A stretch of DNA of 64,000 nt, taken from contig NZ_RYZH01000016.1 in the NCBI RefSeq assembly GCF_003977685.1, positions 1-64,000 of the forward strand. Reading direction: 5' to 3'. Origin of the DNA: Tautonia sociabilis (GTDB lineage: Bacteria > Planctomycetota > Planctomycetia > Isosphaerales > Isosphaeraceae). Every line of letters begins with the position of its first letter. The stretch's first letter is position 1. Shown here in pieces: positions 19,014 through 28,573 of this stretch. A model generated the notes under the pieces. That model saw nothing but the letters and a program-made list of their open reading frames with translations, had not been told where the DNA came from and ran no database searches. Made by a program: the position numbers and the translations under genes.

Positions 19014-20813
19014 TTACGCTCTCCCGTTGTTCGCGCCGACCAATCTCCCCTCCCCCGGCTCGGGGGAGTCCTGGGCCGGAACGTGGGCGAGAAGACCATA
19101 CTTGATCATCCAGGCGATCGTTGGACGCCGCTTTGGTTCCTCGACGCCGGCTCGTTCCAGCTCGAGGAGGATCGCGGAGAGGAGGCACGGCGCCTCCGCC
19201 GCTCGGAGGGCGGCGCGCAGCGCCGACGGGTCGGCCGAGCGTCGTCCGACGGCGTAGTTGGTCAGCGGCAGCTTCAGCAGCCAGTCGAGCCGCTCGACGG
19301 CGTCCTCGTCGGCGATCACCTCGTGGTCATCGCCGAGGAAGGTGGTCGGATACCCGTCGAAGGCGACCTCGACCGGGGGGTAACAGGCTGGTGTCGTGCT
19401 CGGGTCGGGCCTCCCGCCTCGGCTCGCCTCCGCCTCCCGCCGCCGCTCGTCCAATTCCCGCCAGAGCGATTCGTACTCCGAGACGATCCTCGCCCACGAG
19501 AATCGCCGAGTCGCCCGCTCCCGGCCCGCCCGGCCGAGTTGGTGCCGGTGTTCCTCGTCGGCGATCAGCCTCGCGAAGGCCGAGGCCGCGGCGTTCTCGT
19601 CCACCACGACCGCCTGGCTGCATTCGCAGAGGAAGTGGTCGTAGTTGACCTCTCCCAGGATCAGCCGGAACGACGCCTCCGACAGCGCGTCGCGGACCAT
19701 GGCCGTCGGCACCAGGTAGCCCGTCTCGCCGTCGATCACCTGGTCGCGGTAGCCGTCCCAGTCCGAGGCGACCACCGGAAGCCCGCAGGCCATCGCCTCG
19801 GTGATGCTGAGGCCGAACGTCTCCTGGATGTTGTCCGATAGCGAGGTGAAGACGTCCGCCGCGTCCCAGACCGGCCGACGATACTCGGGATCCGTCCCGT
19901 CGACGATCGTGATTCTCAGGTTCGGGGCGAACACCCGGGCCCCGTCGTGGAAGGCGCGGAGGATCATCTCGTTCGCCGCCCAGCCCGAGAGCAGCAGGTG
20001 GACCCGTCGGCCGGTTTCCCGGGAGGCCCGGGACAACGCCCGGTACATCGGGTAGGGGTTGGCCTTGGCGTGGAACGACAGCCGGCCCACGAACAGGAAG
20101 ACGACCTCATCGTCGGCGATCCCCAGCCGCTGGCGCATCTGGGCGCGTTCCGCCGGTGTGGCCGGGCGGAACTCCTCCGAGTCGACCCCCAGGGGGATCG
20201 TCTCCAGCCGGGGGATCATCCGAGGCTGGCCCCCGAACCGGTCCCTCAGGGAGTCGCAATAGGTCCCGGTCACCGAGCGAACCATCCGGGCCACCGCTTC
20301 GGAGGTGCAGATCAGGGCGTCGTGCTCCTCGAACGGAGCGGTCACCAGTGATCCCAGGGCGGTCACGCCGTTGAGCGACGCGAGGGTGTGTGTCACCCCC
20401 GTGATGCTGAACGAGGCCGGCCCCGTCCGCTGCCGGGCCCAGGCGAATGTGGGAGAGGGGGGCACGGGGAAGTGGAGCACCCTGGCCGGCGGCGCCTCGA
20501 GGAAGCGACCACGGAGCGACGGCAGATCCACGACCTCCAGCGAGCGGGGGTCGGACGTCCCGCCGAGCTTCTCCTCCCAGTAGGACCGGATCGATTGGGC
20601 ACTTGGCGCGTCGGGCACGACGGCGACGAGCCGCCGCCAGCTCCCCGAGTCGAAGAGGCCGTCTAAAAAACCTTTGCCGGCCACGTGTCGGCCCATCAGC
20701 CCGGCCGGAGTCCCCGGGGCCCGAGGCCGGCCGGCCGATTCACGGGCCGGCTTCGGTTCGACATACCCGTCGGCGTCGTAGTACAGGGCGACCGACTCGA
20801 ATTCGATGGCCAT
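19014..20813 (-). CDS. GT4-family glycosyltransferase with C-terminal extension
   Basis: A 599-residue glycosyltransferase. The N-terminal domain includes a putative acceptor region (SFSITGVTHTLAS). The donor domain shows DDEVVFLFVGRLSFHAKANPYPMYRAL, LLLSGWAANEMILRAF, and the retaining-GT4 signature DVFTSLSDNIQETFGLSITEAMACGLPVVASDWDG, where ExxFGxxxxE provides the catalytic Glu pair. An extra 120 residues after the GT domain (from about LDERRREAEAS) are charged and helical with unknown role. The ATG follows a GGAGA site; a GTG lies one codon upstream. It sits between two methyltransferase genes, which points to assembly of a methylated surface glycan. Confidence 0.87.
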   Translation of the reverse strand: MAIEFESVALYYDADGYVEPKPARESAGRPRAPGTPAGLMGRHVAGKGFLDGLFDSGSWRRLVAVVPDAPSAQSIRSYWEEKLGGTSDPRSLEVVDLPSLRGRFLEAPPARVLHFPVPPSPTFAWARQRTGPASFSITGVTHTLASLNGVTALGSLVTAPFEEHDALICTSEAVARMVRSVTGTYCDSLRDRFGGQPRMIPRLETIPLGVDSEEFRPATPAERAQMRQRLGIADDEVVFLFVGRLSFHAKANPYPMYRALSRASRETGRRVHLLLSGWAANEMILRAFHDGARVFAPNLRITIVDGTDPEYRRPVWDAADVFTSLSDNIQETFGLSITEAMACGLPVVASDWDGYRDQVIDGETGYLVPTAMVRDALSEASFRLILGEVNYDHFLCECSQAVVVDENAAASAFARLIADEEHRHQLGRAGRERATRRFSWARIVSEYESLWRELDERRREAEASRGGRPDPSTTPACYPPVEVAFDGYPTTFLGDDHEVIADEDAVERLDWLLKLPLTNYAVGRRSADPSALRAALRAAEAPCLLSAILLELERAGVEEPKRRPTIAWMIKYGLLAHVPAQDSPEPGEGRLVGANNGRA

Positions 20814-20861
20814 CACGCGAGTCTCCAGGATCCGGTTCGGCGGCCGGCGGGGCCTGCCTCT

Positions 20862-21935
20862 TCAGATCCGCTTGCACAGGACCCACACCAGCTCGACCGG
20901 CAAACCGTCGTTGCTGACCCGGAAGAGGTTTCGCCCGCTGGCCCAGCCGGGATACCAGTTCGTCGGCGGCCACCCCTCTGGCGGCTTGTGGGTCCGCTCG
21001 TACTCGTACTCGCCGACCTCGGAGATCACCCGCAGGGGGAGCCCCTCCATCGCCTCGCCCAGTTCCTCCCTCGTGAAGAGATTGCTCCAGACGACCTGGG
21101 ACATCTCCCGGACCAGCGGGGTCGGCTCGTAGCCCCCTCTGGTCAGGAACAAGTCGAAGAGCAGCAGGCCGCCGGGGGAAAGCAGTTCCGCCATCCTCGC
21201 CAGCAGGGTCCGCAACTGGGCGACGTCCCGGAAATGGGAGGTCACGACCTCGACGACGATCGCCATCCGGTACGAGGAGGGGGCCAGGGCCAGCCTCGGG
21301 TCGAGAACGTCCGCCTGCATCACCCTCACGGCCAGCCCCTCGGCCTCGGCATCCGATCGGATCTGGGCGGCGAAGGAGGCCGTCGGCTCCAGGGCGTGCA
21401 CCTCGAAGCCCATCCGGGCGAGCGGCAGGCTGTTGCGTCCCGTGCCGGCCCCGATATCCAGCACACGAGCCGGCGGTGAGATCCCCCGAGCCACCGACAG
21501 CACCCGGGCATCGGGATGCGTGCCGAAGAGCGGGGGCTCGCGGAGCTTCACCCAGGTTTCGTAGTTGCGGTCCGTCGGCGTGGAAGTGGACTGGAACGAG
21601 CAGCGCAGCCCCTTCTTGGGCGGATCGGTCGGCTCATAGGTGAGCGTCACGATCGAGTTGGGATGCTCCCGGAACCCCCGCTCCAACCGGGCCCCGAGCT
21701 TCTCCCGCAGCAGCTCCAGCTCTCGGGCGCTGAACGGATGGCCGAGCGCCTTGAAGATCCCCGCGAGCTGCTCCATGTAGTGGTCGAGCATCGCGGGGAC
21801 GGCCAGCATCTTCAGCTCTCCCCGGGGGATGACGCTGAGGAAGGGATTGGCGAGCACAGCCGCTTCGAGCAGCGCGTCGTCCAGCAGGAGCGGGGGGGCC
21901 TTCGGCGGCTTGGCCTTCGTCTTCGTAGGGCTCAT
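20862..21935 (-). CDS. Class I SAM-dependent methyltransferase with N-terminal extension
   Basis: A 357-residue protein. The N-terminal 150 residues are helical and charged (MSPTKTKAKPPKAPPLLLDD; EQLAGIFKALGHPFSARELELL) and have no recognised domain. A TehB/Methyltransf_25-like domain follows: motif I ARVLDIGAGTGRNSLPLARMG, the acidic residue in VHALEPTASF, MQADVLDPRL, and LLSPGGLLLFDLFL. The last part contains THKPPEGWPPTNWYPGWASGRNLFRV. The gene lies 49 nt upstream of the GT4 gene on the same strand and is likely co-transcribed. It could methylate a sugar or a protein side chain; substrate unknown. Confidence 0.8.
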   Translation of the reverse strand: MSPTKTKAKPPKAPPLLLDDALLEAAVLANPFLSVIPRGELKMLAVPAMLDHYMEQLAGIFKALGHPFSARELELLREKLGARLERGFREHPNSIVTLTYEPTDPPKKGLRCSFQSTSTPTDRNYETWVKLREPPLFGTHPDARVLSVARGISPPARVLDIGAGTGRNSLPLARMGFEVHALEPTASFAAQIRSDAEAEGLAVRVMQADVLDPRLALAPSSYRMAIVVEVVTSHFRDVAQLRTLLARMAELLSPGGLLLFDLFLTRGGYEPTPLVREMSQVVWSNLFTREELGEAMEGLPLRVISEVGEYEYERTHKPPEGWPPTNWYPGWASGRNLFRVSNDGLPVELVWVLCKRI

Positions 21936-22008
21936 CGCATGCGATCCTCGAGAAAAACGCTCCGACCCGACCTCCCATCGAACCGACCGCCCGGACCCGG
22001 TCCGTCGG

Positions 22009-23307
22009 TCAGTCCGCCCCGACAACCCGCAAGATGCGATCCGCCCCGGCCGGCCTCGGCCGGACCGAGGGGGGAGGGGCCGCGATCGCCTCGGTCCTGA
22101 GACGGCCCTCGGCGACCTTTCGGTACAGGTCCAGCATGCGCGGCAGCGTCTTGTCCAGGGCGTACTCGGAATCAATCCGCCGCATCCCCTCCCGCCCTAG
22201 GGCTCGGTGCGCCTCGGGATCCTCGAGGACGCGGAGGCCCAGCTCCGCCATCCCCTCGACGTCGTAGAACGGGGCGAGGAGCCCGTTCTCGCCGTGCTGG
22301 ATCACCTCCCGAACCGGATCCGTGTCGGAGGCGACCACCGAGCAGCCGCAGGCCAGCGCGTTGAACAGCGACCACGAGAGGACGAACGGCACGGTCAGGT
22401 ACAGGTGCAGGTCGCTGATCGAGAGCAGCCGGGCCAGCTGCTGCGGGGGCAAGAGTCCGGTGAAGACGAACTTGGAGAGGTCGTAGTCGTCCTGCTTCAG
22501 CACGTGCTTCAGGAACGACTGCTCCTGGATGTACTTCAGGTCGCCGCCGTAGGCGACGCGGTCGGCGCCGACGACCAGGAACAGAACGTCGGGACGGCTC
22601 CGGTAAATGCGTTTGGCCACTTTCATGAAGATATCGAAGCCGCGCATCGATTCGAACCCCCGCGACACATAGGTGATGATCCTGGTGTTGGGGCCGATCT
22701 TCCGGTCGCCGATCGCCCTGGGCACGCCCTCGTGCTTCCGCCAGACGGACGTCTCGACTCCGTCGAAGATCACCTCGACCTTGTCCGAGTAGGCCCGGGG
22801 GAGCGTCGAGTGCTGCCACCGGGTCGGGCTGTACCCGGCGTCGCAGTTCTCCAGGTCGAGCAGGAACATCGCGTTACGGGGGTAGATCCGCAGCCGGTCG
22901 ATCTCGGCGATGGGGAACTCGGGCCGGAAGTCCAGGTCGCTGTTCTTCGGCCTGTAGAAATACTCGAAATAATTGATGATGGGGCAGTCGTACAGCTCGC
23001 GCAGGAACAGGGTCGAGCCGAAACCGCTATGGCCGACGATCAGGTCGGGGGGCTCCTTGAGCTGCGACTTGCAGGCGTTGTAGACCCCCAGGGCATGTCC
23101 GACCCCGTTCTCGAACCCCCGGGTCAGGTAGAGCGTGTCCGGAGTTGCCTTCAGCTTCGGGGCGTACCGGATCCGGCGGATTCCCTCGACCATTCCGGCC
23201 GGCTTCTCGGAGACGAAGGTGCAGCGAACGCCGTGCGCTCGGATCAGATACCGGGCCACATGCCCGAACTGCGCGGGGAAGTTCTGGTGCACAAACAACA
23301 CATGCAT
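22009..23307 (-). CDS. GT4-family glycosyltransferase
   Basis: A 432-residue glycosyltransferase. The N-terminus MHVLFVHQNFPAQFGHVARY is typical of a GT4 subgroup with an FPAQF motif, and DLIVGHSGFGSTLFLRELYDCPIINYFEYFY continues the acceptor domain. The donor domain has VEVIFDGVETSVW, ITYVSRGFESMRGFDIFMKVA, VLFLVVGADRVAYGG, and LYLTVPFVLSWSLFNALACGCSVVASD, in which the usual EGF-type Glu is replaced while the helix and CGCSVVASD turn are kept. It is the first gene of a four-gene minus-strand run (GT, methyltransferase, GT, methyltransferase). Confidence 0.87.
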   Translation of the reverse strand: MHVLFVHQNFPAQFGHVARYLIRAHGVRCTFVSEKPAGMVEGIRRIRYAPKLKATPDTLYLTRGFENGVGHALGVYNACKSQLKEPPDLIVGHSGFGSTLFLRELYDCPIINYFEYFYRPKNSDLDFRPEFPIAEIDRLRIYPRNAMFLLDLENCDAGYSPTRWQHSTLPRAYSDKVEVIFDGVETSVWRKHEGVPRAIGDRKIGPNTRIITYVSRGFESMRGFDIFMKVAKRIYRSRPDVLFLVVGADRVAYGGDLKYIQEQSFLKHVLKQDDYDLSKFVFTGLLPPQQLARLLSISDLHLYLTVPFVLSWSLFNALACGCSVVASDTDPVREVIQHGENGLLAPFYDVEGMAELGLRVLEDPEAHRALGREGMRRIDSEYALDKTLPRMLDLYRKVAEGRLRTEAIAAPPPSVRPRPAGADRILRVVGAD

Positions 23308-23563
23308 CGATACCGGTCCCGGCCTCGCGGCCGCTGTTGGTGTCTCTCTCGGCGCCGGCCGAGCGCCCGGATCAGCCAGGGTCCCGATTCCCCGGTACGG
23401 GGGGATCAGGTCGTTCGGCGCGCTGTCATCGATCCCGAGTCCTGGTCAACCCGGCTGCCGGCCTCCCGCGACTCGATCCGGGCCCGACCGAACCGGCGAT
23501 CGCCAACGACAGAGGAGGGCCCCCGGTCACAGGGGCCCCCCTCGTCCGATCGGCCGGATGGGG

Positions 23564-23596
23564 GCCTCCCCCCCTGGCCGGGCCGGCGGGGGAGGC
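23564..23596 (-). terminator. Hairpin downstream of the RTX-like gene
   Basis: A perfect 9-bp stem (GCCTCCCCC pairing with GGGGGAGGC) with a 15-nt loop lies 40 nt past the stop of the RTX-like gene and before the glycosyltransferase start. It separates the secreted-protein gene from the glycan cluster. Termination is inferred. Confidence 0.45.
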
Positions 23597-23635
23597 GGGG
23601 TTGGCCATCCATCAACTCCCGAGCGGTTCTGGATC

Positions 23636-25738
23636 TCAGGGAACGCCGATCGAGTTGACGTAGGTCACCGGGTCGGGGCCGGTGGGCACGATGATCGGCA
23701 GGATAGCGCCGAAGACCGTGTCGAAGCCCATCCCGACGAACAGGGTCGACAGGACGCCGGCATAGAGGTAGTCGTTCCCGGCACCGCCGTCGAGGGCGTC
23801 GAAGAAGCCGCCGCCGCCGAAGCCGCCGCCGGAGATCGTGTCGTTGCCGGCCTGGCCGAGGACGGTATCCTCGCCGTCGCCACCGGCCAGGTAGTCGTTG
23901 CCGTCGCCGCCCTCGATGAGGTCCTTCCCGGCGCCGCCGTCGACGGTGTCGTTGCCCGCGCTGCCGAACACGAGGTCGGCACCGCCGAAGGCCAGCACGC
24001 TGTCGTTGCCGGAGCCGCCATCGATCTCGTCGTTCCCGCCGTCGCCGAGGATGGTGTCGTTGCCCGCCTCGCCGTACAGCAGGTTCCCGTCGGAGTCGAG
24101 GGCCGAGCCGCCGACGATGTAGTCGTCGCCGGAGCCGCCGAAGATCGCGTCGTAGCCGGAGCCGCCGTTGATCGAGTCGTCGCCGCCGAAGGTGAAGACG
24201 ACGTCGTCGCCCGAGCCGGCCTCGACCGTGTCGGCCGCGTCGTCGTCCCCGGCCGGCAGGCCGGTCACGATATTGTCATTGCCCGATCCCGCGTCGACCT
24301 GGTCGGCGCCGAGGCCGGTGTCGATCAGGTCGTTGCCCGAGCCGCCCAGCACGGTGTCGGCCCCGGCCCCGGTGGACACGCTGTCATTGCCGTCGCCCCC
24401 GTCGACCGAGTCGTTGCCGGAGCCCGTGGAGACGGTGTCGTTGCCGGAACCGGCGAGGACGGTGTTGTCCCCCTCGGAGGAGGTGATGATGTCATCCCCG
24501 CCGCCCGAGTCGATGTAATCGTTTCCGGAGCCGGTCGAGATGTTGTCGGCGCCGCTGCCGCTGATGACCGTGTCGTCACCGATGAAGGTCACCACGGTGT
24601 TGCCGCCGTTGCCGACGTTGATGTAGTTGTCGCCGGGGCCGGTCACCTGGACGTTGTCGCCGCCCGAGCCGCCGAGAATGGTGTTGTTGCCGCCGCCATC
24701 GATGACGGTGTTTGCCCCATCACCCACATCGATGTAGTCATCCCCCGGGCCGGTCAGGACGAAGTCGACGCCGCTGCCGCCGATATAGGTGTTATTCCCA
24801 TCCAGGTCGAGGTAGAAGTTCGACCCAGAGCCGCCGAGGACGGAATCGTCGCCCAGGCCGCCGGTGATGTTGTCGTCGCCCGAGCCGGCATCAACCGTGT
24901 CGTCGCCGGCGCCGGCGTCGATCGTGTCGTTGCCATCGTTGGTGATGAGCAGGTCGTCGCCCGTGCCGCCGGCCACACTGTCATCGGCACCGAGCAACCG
25001 GGAGTTTTTGCCGAGGTCGTAGACATCGGTGACGCCGACCCCGGAGTTGACCGAGTCGTTGCCGGCGCCGGCATTGATCGTGTCATTTCCGGTGCCGCCG
25101 TAGATCGTGTCGTTGCCGTCGCCGGCATCGATCTGGTCATCGCCACCGATGTAGTCGTTCTTCACGTTGGGGTCGGGGTCGGTTGCCGAGCCGCCGACGA
25201 ACCGGCCGTCGCCACCGATGATCGAGTCGTTGCCCGAACCGCTCGTGATCGTGTCGTTGCCGAGGCCACCGTCGATCGTGTCGTTGCCGTCGCCGCCCAG
25301 GACGACGTCACCGAAGGCCAGCGAGTTGGTCCCGGTGAAGTTGTCGTTGCCCGAGCCGAGATCGACCTTGACGAACTTCATCTTGCTCAGAGTGGAGTTC
25401 GTCAGGAAGTTCAGCATCACCGTGTCGTTGCCGGCCTTGAGCTCGGCATTGATCCCGGAAACCTCGGTGTAGATCGCCGAGCCGGAGGCGGTGATGAACT
25501 GAATGTTGCCGGGGCTCAGGGGAGTCTCGACGGCGATGACCAGGTCGTCGTTGGCCGTGCCGACGATGGAGACCACCTTGGTCACGGGATCCTGCGTGAT
25601 GGTCGTCAGCAGGCGGCGGGCTTCGAGGACGTCGGCCATCGGCTTGAGGGCCTGGCCGAGGGCGGCGCGGCGGCGATCCGCCCGCACATCGCGGCGAGGA
25701 CGACCCTTACCTCCAAAACCGAAAATCGGACGAGACAT
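23636..25738 (-). CDS. LEPR-XLL secreted RTX-like calcium-binding repeat protein
   Basis: A 700-residue acidic secreted protein. The N-terminus is basic and carries the planctomycete LEPR-XLL signature as VLEARRLL at about residues 37-44, in place of a classical signal peptide. From about residue 120 to 660 it is almost entirely RTX-type nonapeptides (GGxGNDTIxxG variants such as GGDGNDTIDGGLGNDTI), which fold as calcium-binding parallel beta-rolls. There are no hydrolase, lipase or toxin domains, so adhesin/matrix or S-layer-like structure is more likely than haemolysin. The C-terminal 40 residues (LFVGMGFDTVFGAILPIIV) are hydrophobic and may be a secretion or anchoring signal. It has its own AT-rich upstream region. 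Confidence 0.88.
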   Translation of the reverse strand: MSRPIFGFGGKGRPRRDVRADRRRAALGQALKPMADVLEARRLLTTITQDPVTKVVSIVGTANDDLVIAVETPLSPGNIQFITASGSAIYTEVSGINAELKAGNDTVMLNFLTNSTLSKMKFVKVDLGSGNDNFTGTNSLAFGDVVLGGDGNDTIDGGLGNDTITSGSGNDSIIGGDGRFVGGSATDPDPNVKNDYIGGDDQIDAGDGNDTIYGGTGNDTINAGAGNDSVNSGVGVTDVYDLGKNSRLLGADDSVAGGTGDDLLITNDGNDTIDAGAGDDTVDAGSGDDNITGGLGDDSVLGGSGSNFYLDLDGNNTYIGGSGVDFVLTGPGDDYIDVGDGANTVIDGGGNNTILGGSGGDNVQVTGPGDNYINVGNGGNTVVTFIGDDTVISGSGADNISTGSGNDYIDSGGGDDIITSSEGDNTVLAGSGNDTVSTGSGNDSVDGGDGNDSVSTGAGADTVLGGSGNDLIDTGLGADQVDAGSGNDNIVTGLPAGDDDAADTVEAGSGDDVVFTFGGDDSINGGSGYDAIFGGSGDDYIVGGSALDSDGNLLYGEAGNDTILGDGGNDEIDGGSGNDSVLAFGGADLVFGSAGNDTVDGGAGKDLIEGGDGNDYLAGGDGEDTVLGQAGNDTISGGGFGGGGFFDALDGGAGNDYLYAGVLSTLFVGMGFDTVFGAILPIIVPTGPDPVTYVNSIGVP

Positions 25739-26615
25739 TGTGCATTCCTCCGAGTGCGGCAGATCACGAGGGTGTGGGGATCAGGCCGGCGGCATCACCG
25801 CCGGAAGGCGAGTTCGCCACCACGCACACGGTGGGGAGAACACGCGAGGTCAGCACGTATGGGCATGCCAATCATTACAGAAGAGCATCAATTGTTGAGT
25901 CTTGGCATTCCTTCGTTTCTGCATGCATGCGGGCGGTTGATGATGGGGCCGTTTTGTGAACGGCCCCCCAGGTTGCACTAGGCATTGGTGCAACCAATCA
26001 AGCTTCGCGGGCGTGTGAGTGCGCTGATAGGCAGGCGAGCCTGGTTTCAGGCTCCATGCCCACCCACCTAGACCCGAAATCGGCCCGACACCGAACAAAA
26101 AAAGTTGGAACGGCCTCTGGGCTGGCCGGACGGGCCGCGGTCTTCCGAGGCGCGGGGGGCTCCCGCTCTTCGGCCCGGCTCCGGGACCGCCGCGAGGGGG
26201 GGGGTGGCGCATCCCGTGGCCTGGTCGTTCCTAATTTCGCTCGACAAAAAAAATTCCACCGCCGCGTGCTGCGCGGTATCGTCGGAAGTCGGGCCGCATG
26301 GCGGAGGATGCGGTCACCGGGCCGACTGCACAGTAAGGCGTCCTTGTGTTCTCAAGAACAATTGATTTGACACAACGCATCCGCACGTGCACCTTATCAC
26401 CGCGCTGATGCTGTGTTGCGGATGGCATTCTGAAGCCAGCATGGATGGCTGGGCGTCTGGATGCGAGCATCCTCTTCTGGTCTGCAGTTAATTTGAATAC
26501 ATCATCGCGGACTTGCGGCACACCTCGTCCCCCGGAAGGCGGACCTGAGGGGTGGTTGCTGCAGGGTGGGGCATCCCCCGTCCGGCCCCCGAGCTCGCGA
26601 GGGAGTGAATCACCG
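25739..26615. other. Long AT-richer intergenic region
   Basis: An 877-bp gap between the RTX-like gene (minus) and the sigma-factor gene (plus), clearly less GC-rich than the coding DNA. It holds a perfect 9-bp hairpin at 25945-25967, two A-tracts (near 26097 and 26246) and a TTGACA-like hexamer near 26366. No open frame here has a recognisable protein signature. It probably carries both divergent promoters and perhaps a non-coding RNA or long leaders. Confidence 0.5.
25945..25967. promoter_or_regulatory. Perfect hairpin in the divergent promoter region
   Basis: A 9-bp perfect stem (GGGGCCGTT / AACGGCCCC) with a TTGTG loop stands about 200 nt upstream of the RTX-like gene start. It could be a leader structure, a protein-binding palindrome or the terminator of a small RNA. 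No T-run follows on either strand. Confidence 0.4.
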
Positions 26616-27254
26616 ATGCCAAGAACCTCAAAGCCCCCAACCGTCGGCGCCTTGAAGTCGCTGTTGGGCGAGGCCCGGAGCGGTTGCCCGCGATCGCGTG
26701 CCGAGTTGTTCGAATTGTGCCGGGCCTACCTGCTGCTAATCGCCAACCACGAGATGGAGCGCAAGCTGCGTTCCAAGGCGGGCGCCTCCGACATCGTCCA
26801 GGAGACGATTCTCGACGCCTATCACGGCTTCGAGCGGTTTCGCGGCAAGAGCGAGGCGGAGTTCTATGCGTGGATGCGTCGCATCCTGAAGAACAACCTC
26901 GCCAATTTCTCCCGAAGCTACCGGGAGACACGCAAGCGGCACGCCAACCTGGAGATCTCGATCGAGGACGCCTTCGACAACGGCTGCGATCCGGCTGACG
27001 ACAGTGAGTCCCCTAGCGGCGTGGCGATCCGCCACGAGCTCGAGCGGGACATCGGCCGATACCTCGGCCAGTTGCCCAGCCACTATCGTGAGGTCCTCCT
27101 GCTCCGGCACTGGGAGGAGTTTACCTTCGAGGAGATTGCCGCTGTCACCGGCCGCTCCGTCGACGCCTCGAGGCAGCTCTGGTGGCGTGCCGTGGACCGC
27201 CTCTCCAAGCTCCTCGACGCCGAACGCGTGGGCTCGTCCCGCGCCGACGCCTGA
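26616..27254 (+). CDS. ECF-family RNA polymerase sigma factor
   Basis: A 212-residue sigma factor. Region 2 covers ASDIVQETILDAYHGFERFRG and EFYAWMRRILKNNLANFSRSY; region 4 covers LPSHYREVLLLRHWEEFTFEEIAAVTGRS with the helix-turn-helix. The layout and the linkage to a Ser/Thr kinase match planctomycete ECF groups thought to be activated by kinase phosphorylation rather than by an anti-sigma factor. The ATG at MPRTSKPP follows GAGGGAG; the frame is open further upstream but without family similarity. The kinase gene starts 37 nt after the stop. Likely targets, from position, are the flanking secreted-protein genes. Confidence 0.88.
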   Translation: MPRTSKPPTVGALKSLLGEARSGCPRSRAELFELCRAYLLLIANHEMERKLRSKAGASDIVQETILDAYHGFERFRGKSEAEFYAWMRRILKNNLANFSRSYRETRKRHANLEISIEDAFDNGCDPADDSESPSGVAIRHELERDIGRYLGQLPSHYREVLLLRHWEEFTFEEIAAVTGRSVDASRQLWWRAVDRLSKLLDAERVGSSRADA

Positions 27255-27291
27255 TCGGACCCGCCCGGAAACCGACGGAGGTACCGGGTCC

Positions 27292-28410
27292 ATGGCCTCT
27301 CCATCCCGACACTTGAAGTTGTGGTTCTATTCGTATTTAAAGGCGTTTGGGATCTCCGGGAGCCCGGGCGGACCGGCGCCCGATCCGGACGCCCCCGACG
27401 CCTTCGGGGAGAAGCTCCGGAGGGCCGAGTACGCCCTGCGTTGGCTCGAGCGCCGCCGACCGCGCCGCGCCCGGGAGGACGTGGCTCCCACGGACGCCGA
27501 CGGGCTCGCCGCGCTGAGTTTCCCGCTCGACCTGGGCCCCTTCCGGGTGCTCCGGGAACTCGGGAGGGGGGGCTTCGGCGTGGTCCTGCTGGCGCACCGC
27601 ATCCCCGACGGGCCGCTGCAGGCTCTCAAGCTCCCCCGCCCCGAGTTTCTCGTCTCCGACGAGATGCTCGAGCAGTTCCACCTGGAGGCTCGCGTGGCGA
27701 TGATGTTCGACCACCCGAACCTGATCCGAGTCTCCGAGGTGGGAACGATCGGGCCTCTGCACTACATCTGCTCCCCTTACTACCCGGGACCGACCCTCGC
27801 CCAATGGCTGGAGTCTCGGGGCGGCCCGGTCCCGATCGCTGACGCGGTGGCGATCATCGCTGACGTCGGCGAGGCGCTCCAGCACGCGCACGACCGCGGC
27901 GTCCTGCACCGCGACCTCTCGCCGCACAATATCATCCTCGTCTCCGCCGTGCCTTCCTGGCGTCATCGGGGAGAGCATGCCGGCGCGGGTTCCCGGGAGG
28001 GCCTGCATCCGATGCTTGGCGACTTCGGCCTCTCCCGGCCGATGGGTCAGGGGGACGTTCCTCCCGAGGGGCTGATCGGCGCCCTCGGCTACCTGGCGCC
28101 GGAGGAGATCGACCCCTCGCTCGGAGAGGTCGGGCCGGCCTCGGACCTCTTCGCTCTCTGCGCGGTCTTCTATGAATTGCTCACCGGTGCCCCCTTCCGG
28201 CCGGTCTGGCACCGGAAACCGGACCTTCGCCAGTTGGTCCGGGAGCGGCCGATCCCCCCGCGGGCCCTTCGCCCCGACCTCCCCGAGTCCCTGGAGGAGA
28301 TCTGTGTTCGCGGCCTCGCCGAACGACCCTCCGATCGCTTTCCCTCGATCGGTCGCTTCGTCCAGGCGCTCCGCCAGTTCGATCGGGCCGATTATCCCTC
28401 GGGGGGGTAA
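27292..28410 (+). CDS. Hanks-type Ser/Thr protein kinase
   Basis: A 372-residue soluble kinase. A helical N-terminus (about 80 residues) precedes the catalytic domain. Gly-rich loop ELGRGGFGVVLLAHR, Lys in LQALKLPRP, catalytic HRDLSPHNI, GDFGLSRP and the APEE segment are all present, so it should be active. An insertion rich in His/Arg/Gly (SWRHRGEHAGAGSREG) separates the catalytic loop from DFG. There is no transmembrane segment or sensor domain. It is co-transcribed with the ECF sigma factor just upstream and probably phosphorylates it or shares its signal. Confidence 0.9.
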   Translation: MASPSRHLKLWFYSYLKAFGISGSPGGPAPDPDAPDAFGEKLRRAEYALRWLERRRPRRAREDVAPTDADGLAALSFPLDLGPFRVLRELGRGGFGVVLLAHRIPDGPLQALKLPRPEFLVSDEMLEQFHLEARVAMMFDHPNLIRVSEVGTIGPLHYICSPYYPGPTLAQWLESRGGPVPIADAVAIIADVGEALQHAHDRGVLHRDLSPHNIILVSAVPSWRHRGEHAGAGSREGLHPMLGDFGLSRPMGQGDVPPEGLIGALGYLAPEEIDPSLGEVGPASDLFALCAVFYELLTGAPFRPVWHRKPDLRQLVRERPIPPRALRPDLPESLEEICVRGLAERPSDRFPSIGRFVQALRQFDRADYPSGG

Positions 28411-28573
28411 CGCGGTCGGTGTCGTGGCGCCCAGGACGGGCGTCCTCGGGCAGGGAGGCTCCCCGGGGCGTGATGGCCCCGGTCGTGAAGGGAGTTGGAT
28501 CCCTATCGGGCGGGTCGTTGGACCATCGCCCTGAGATTGCCTTACGAATCGTCATGAATTGAGGAGTGCAACG

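Noticed and set aside
23636..25738. RTX protein as a haemolysin toxin
   Set aside because: No toxin, lipase or acylation domain and a LEPR-XLL start; a structural role fits better.
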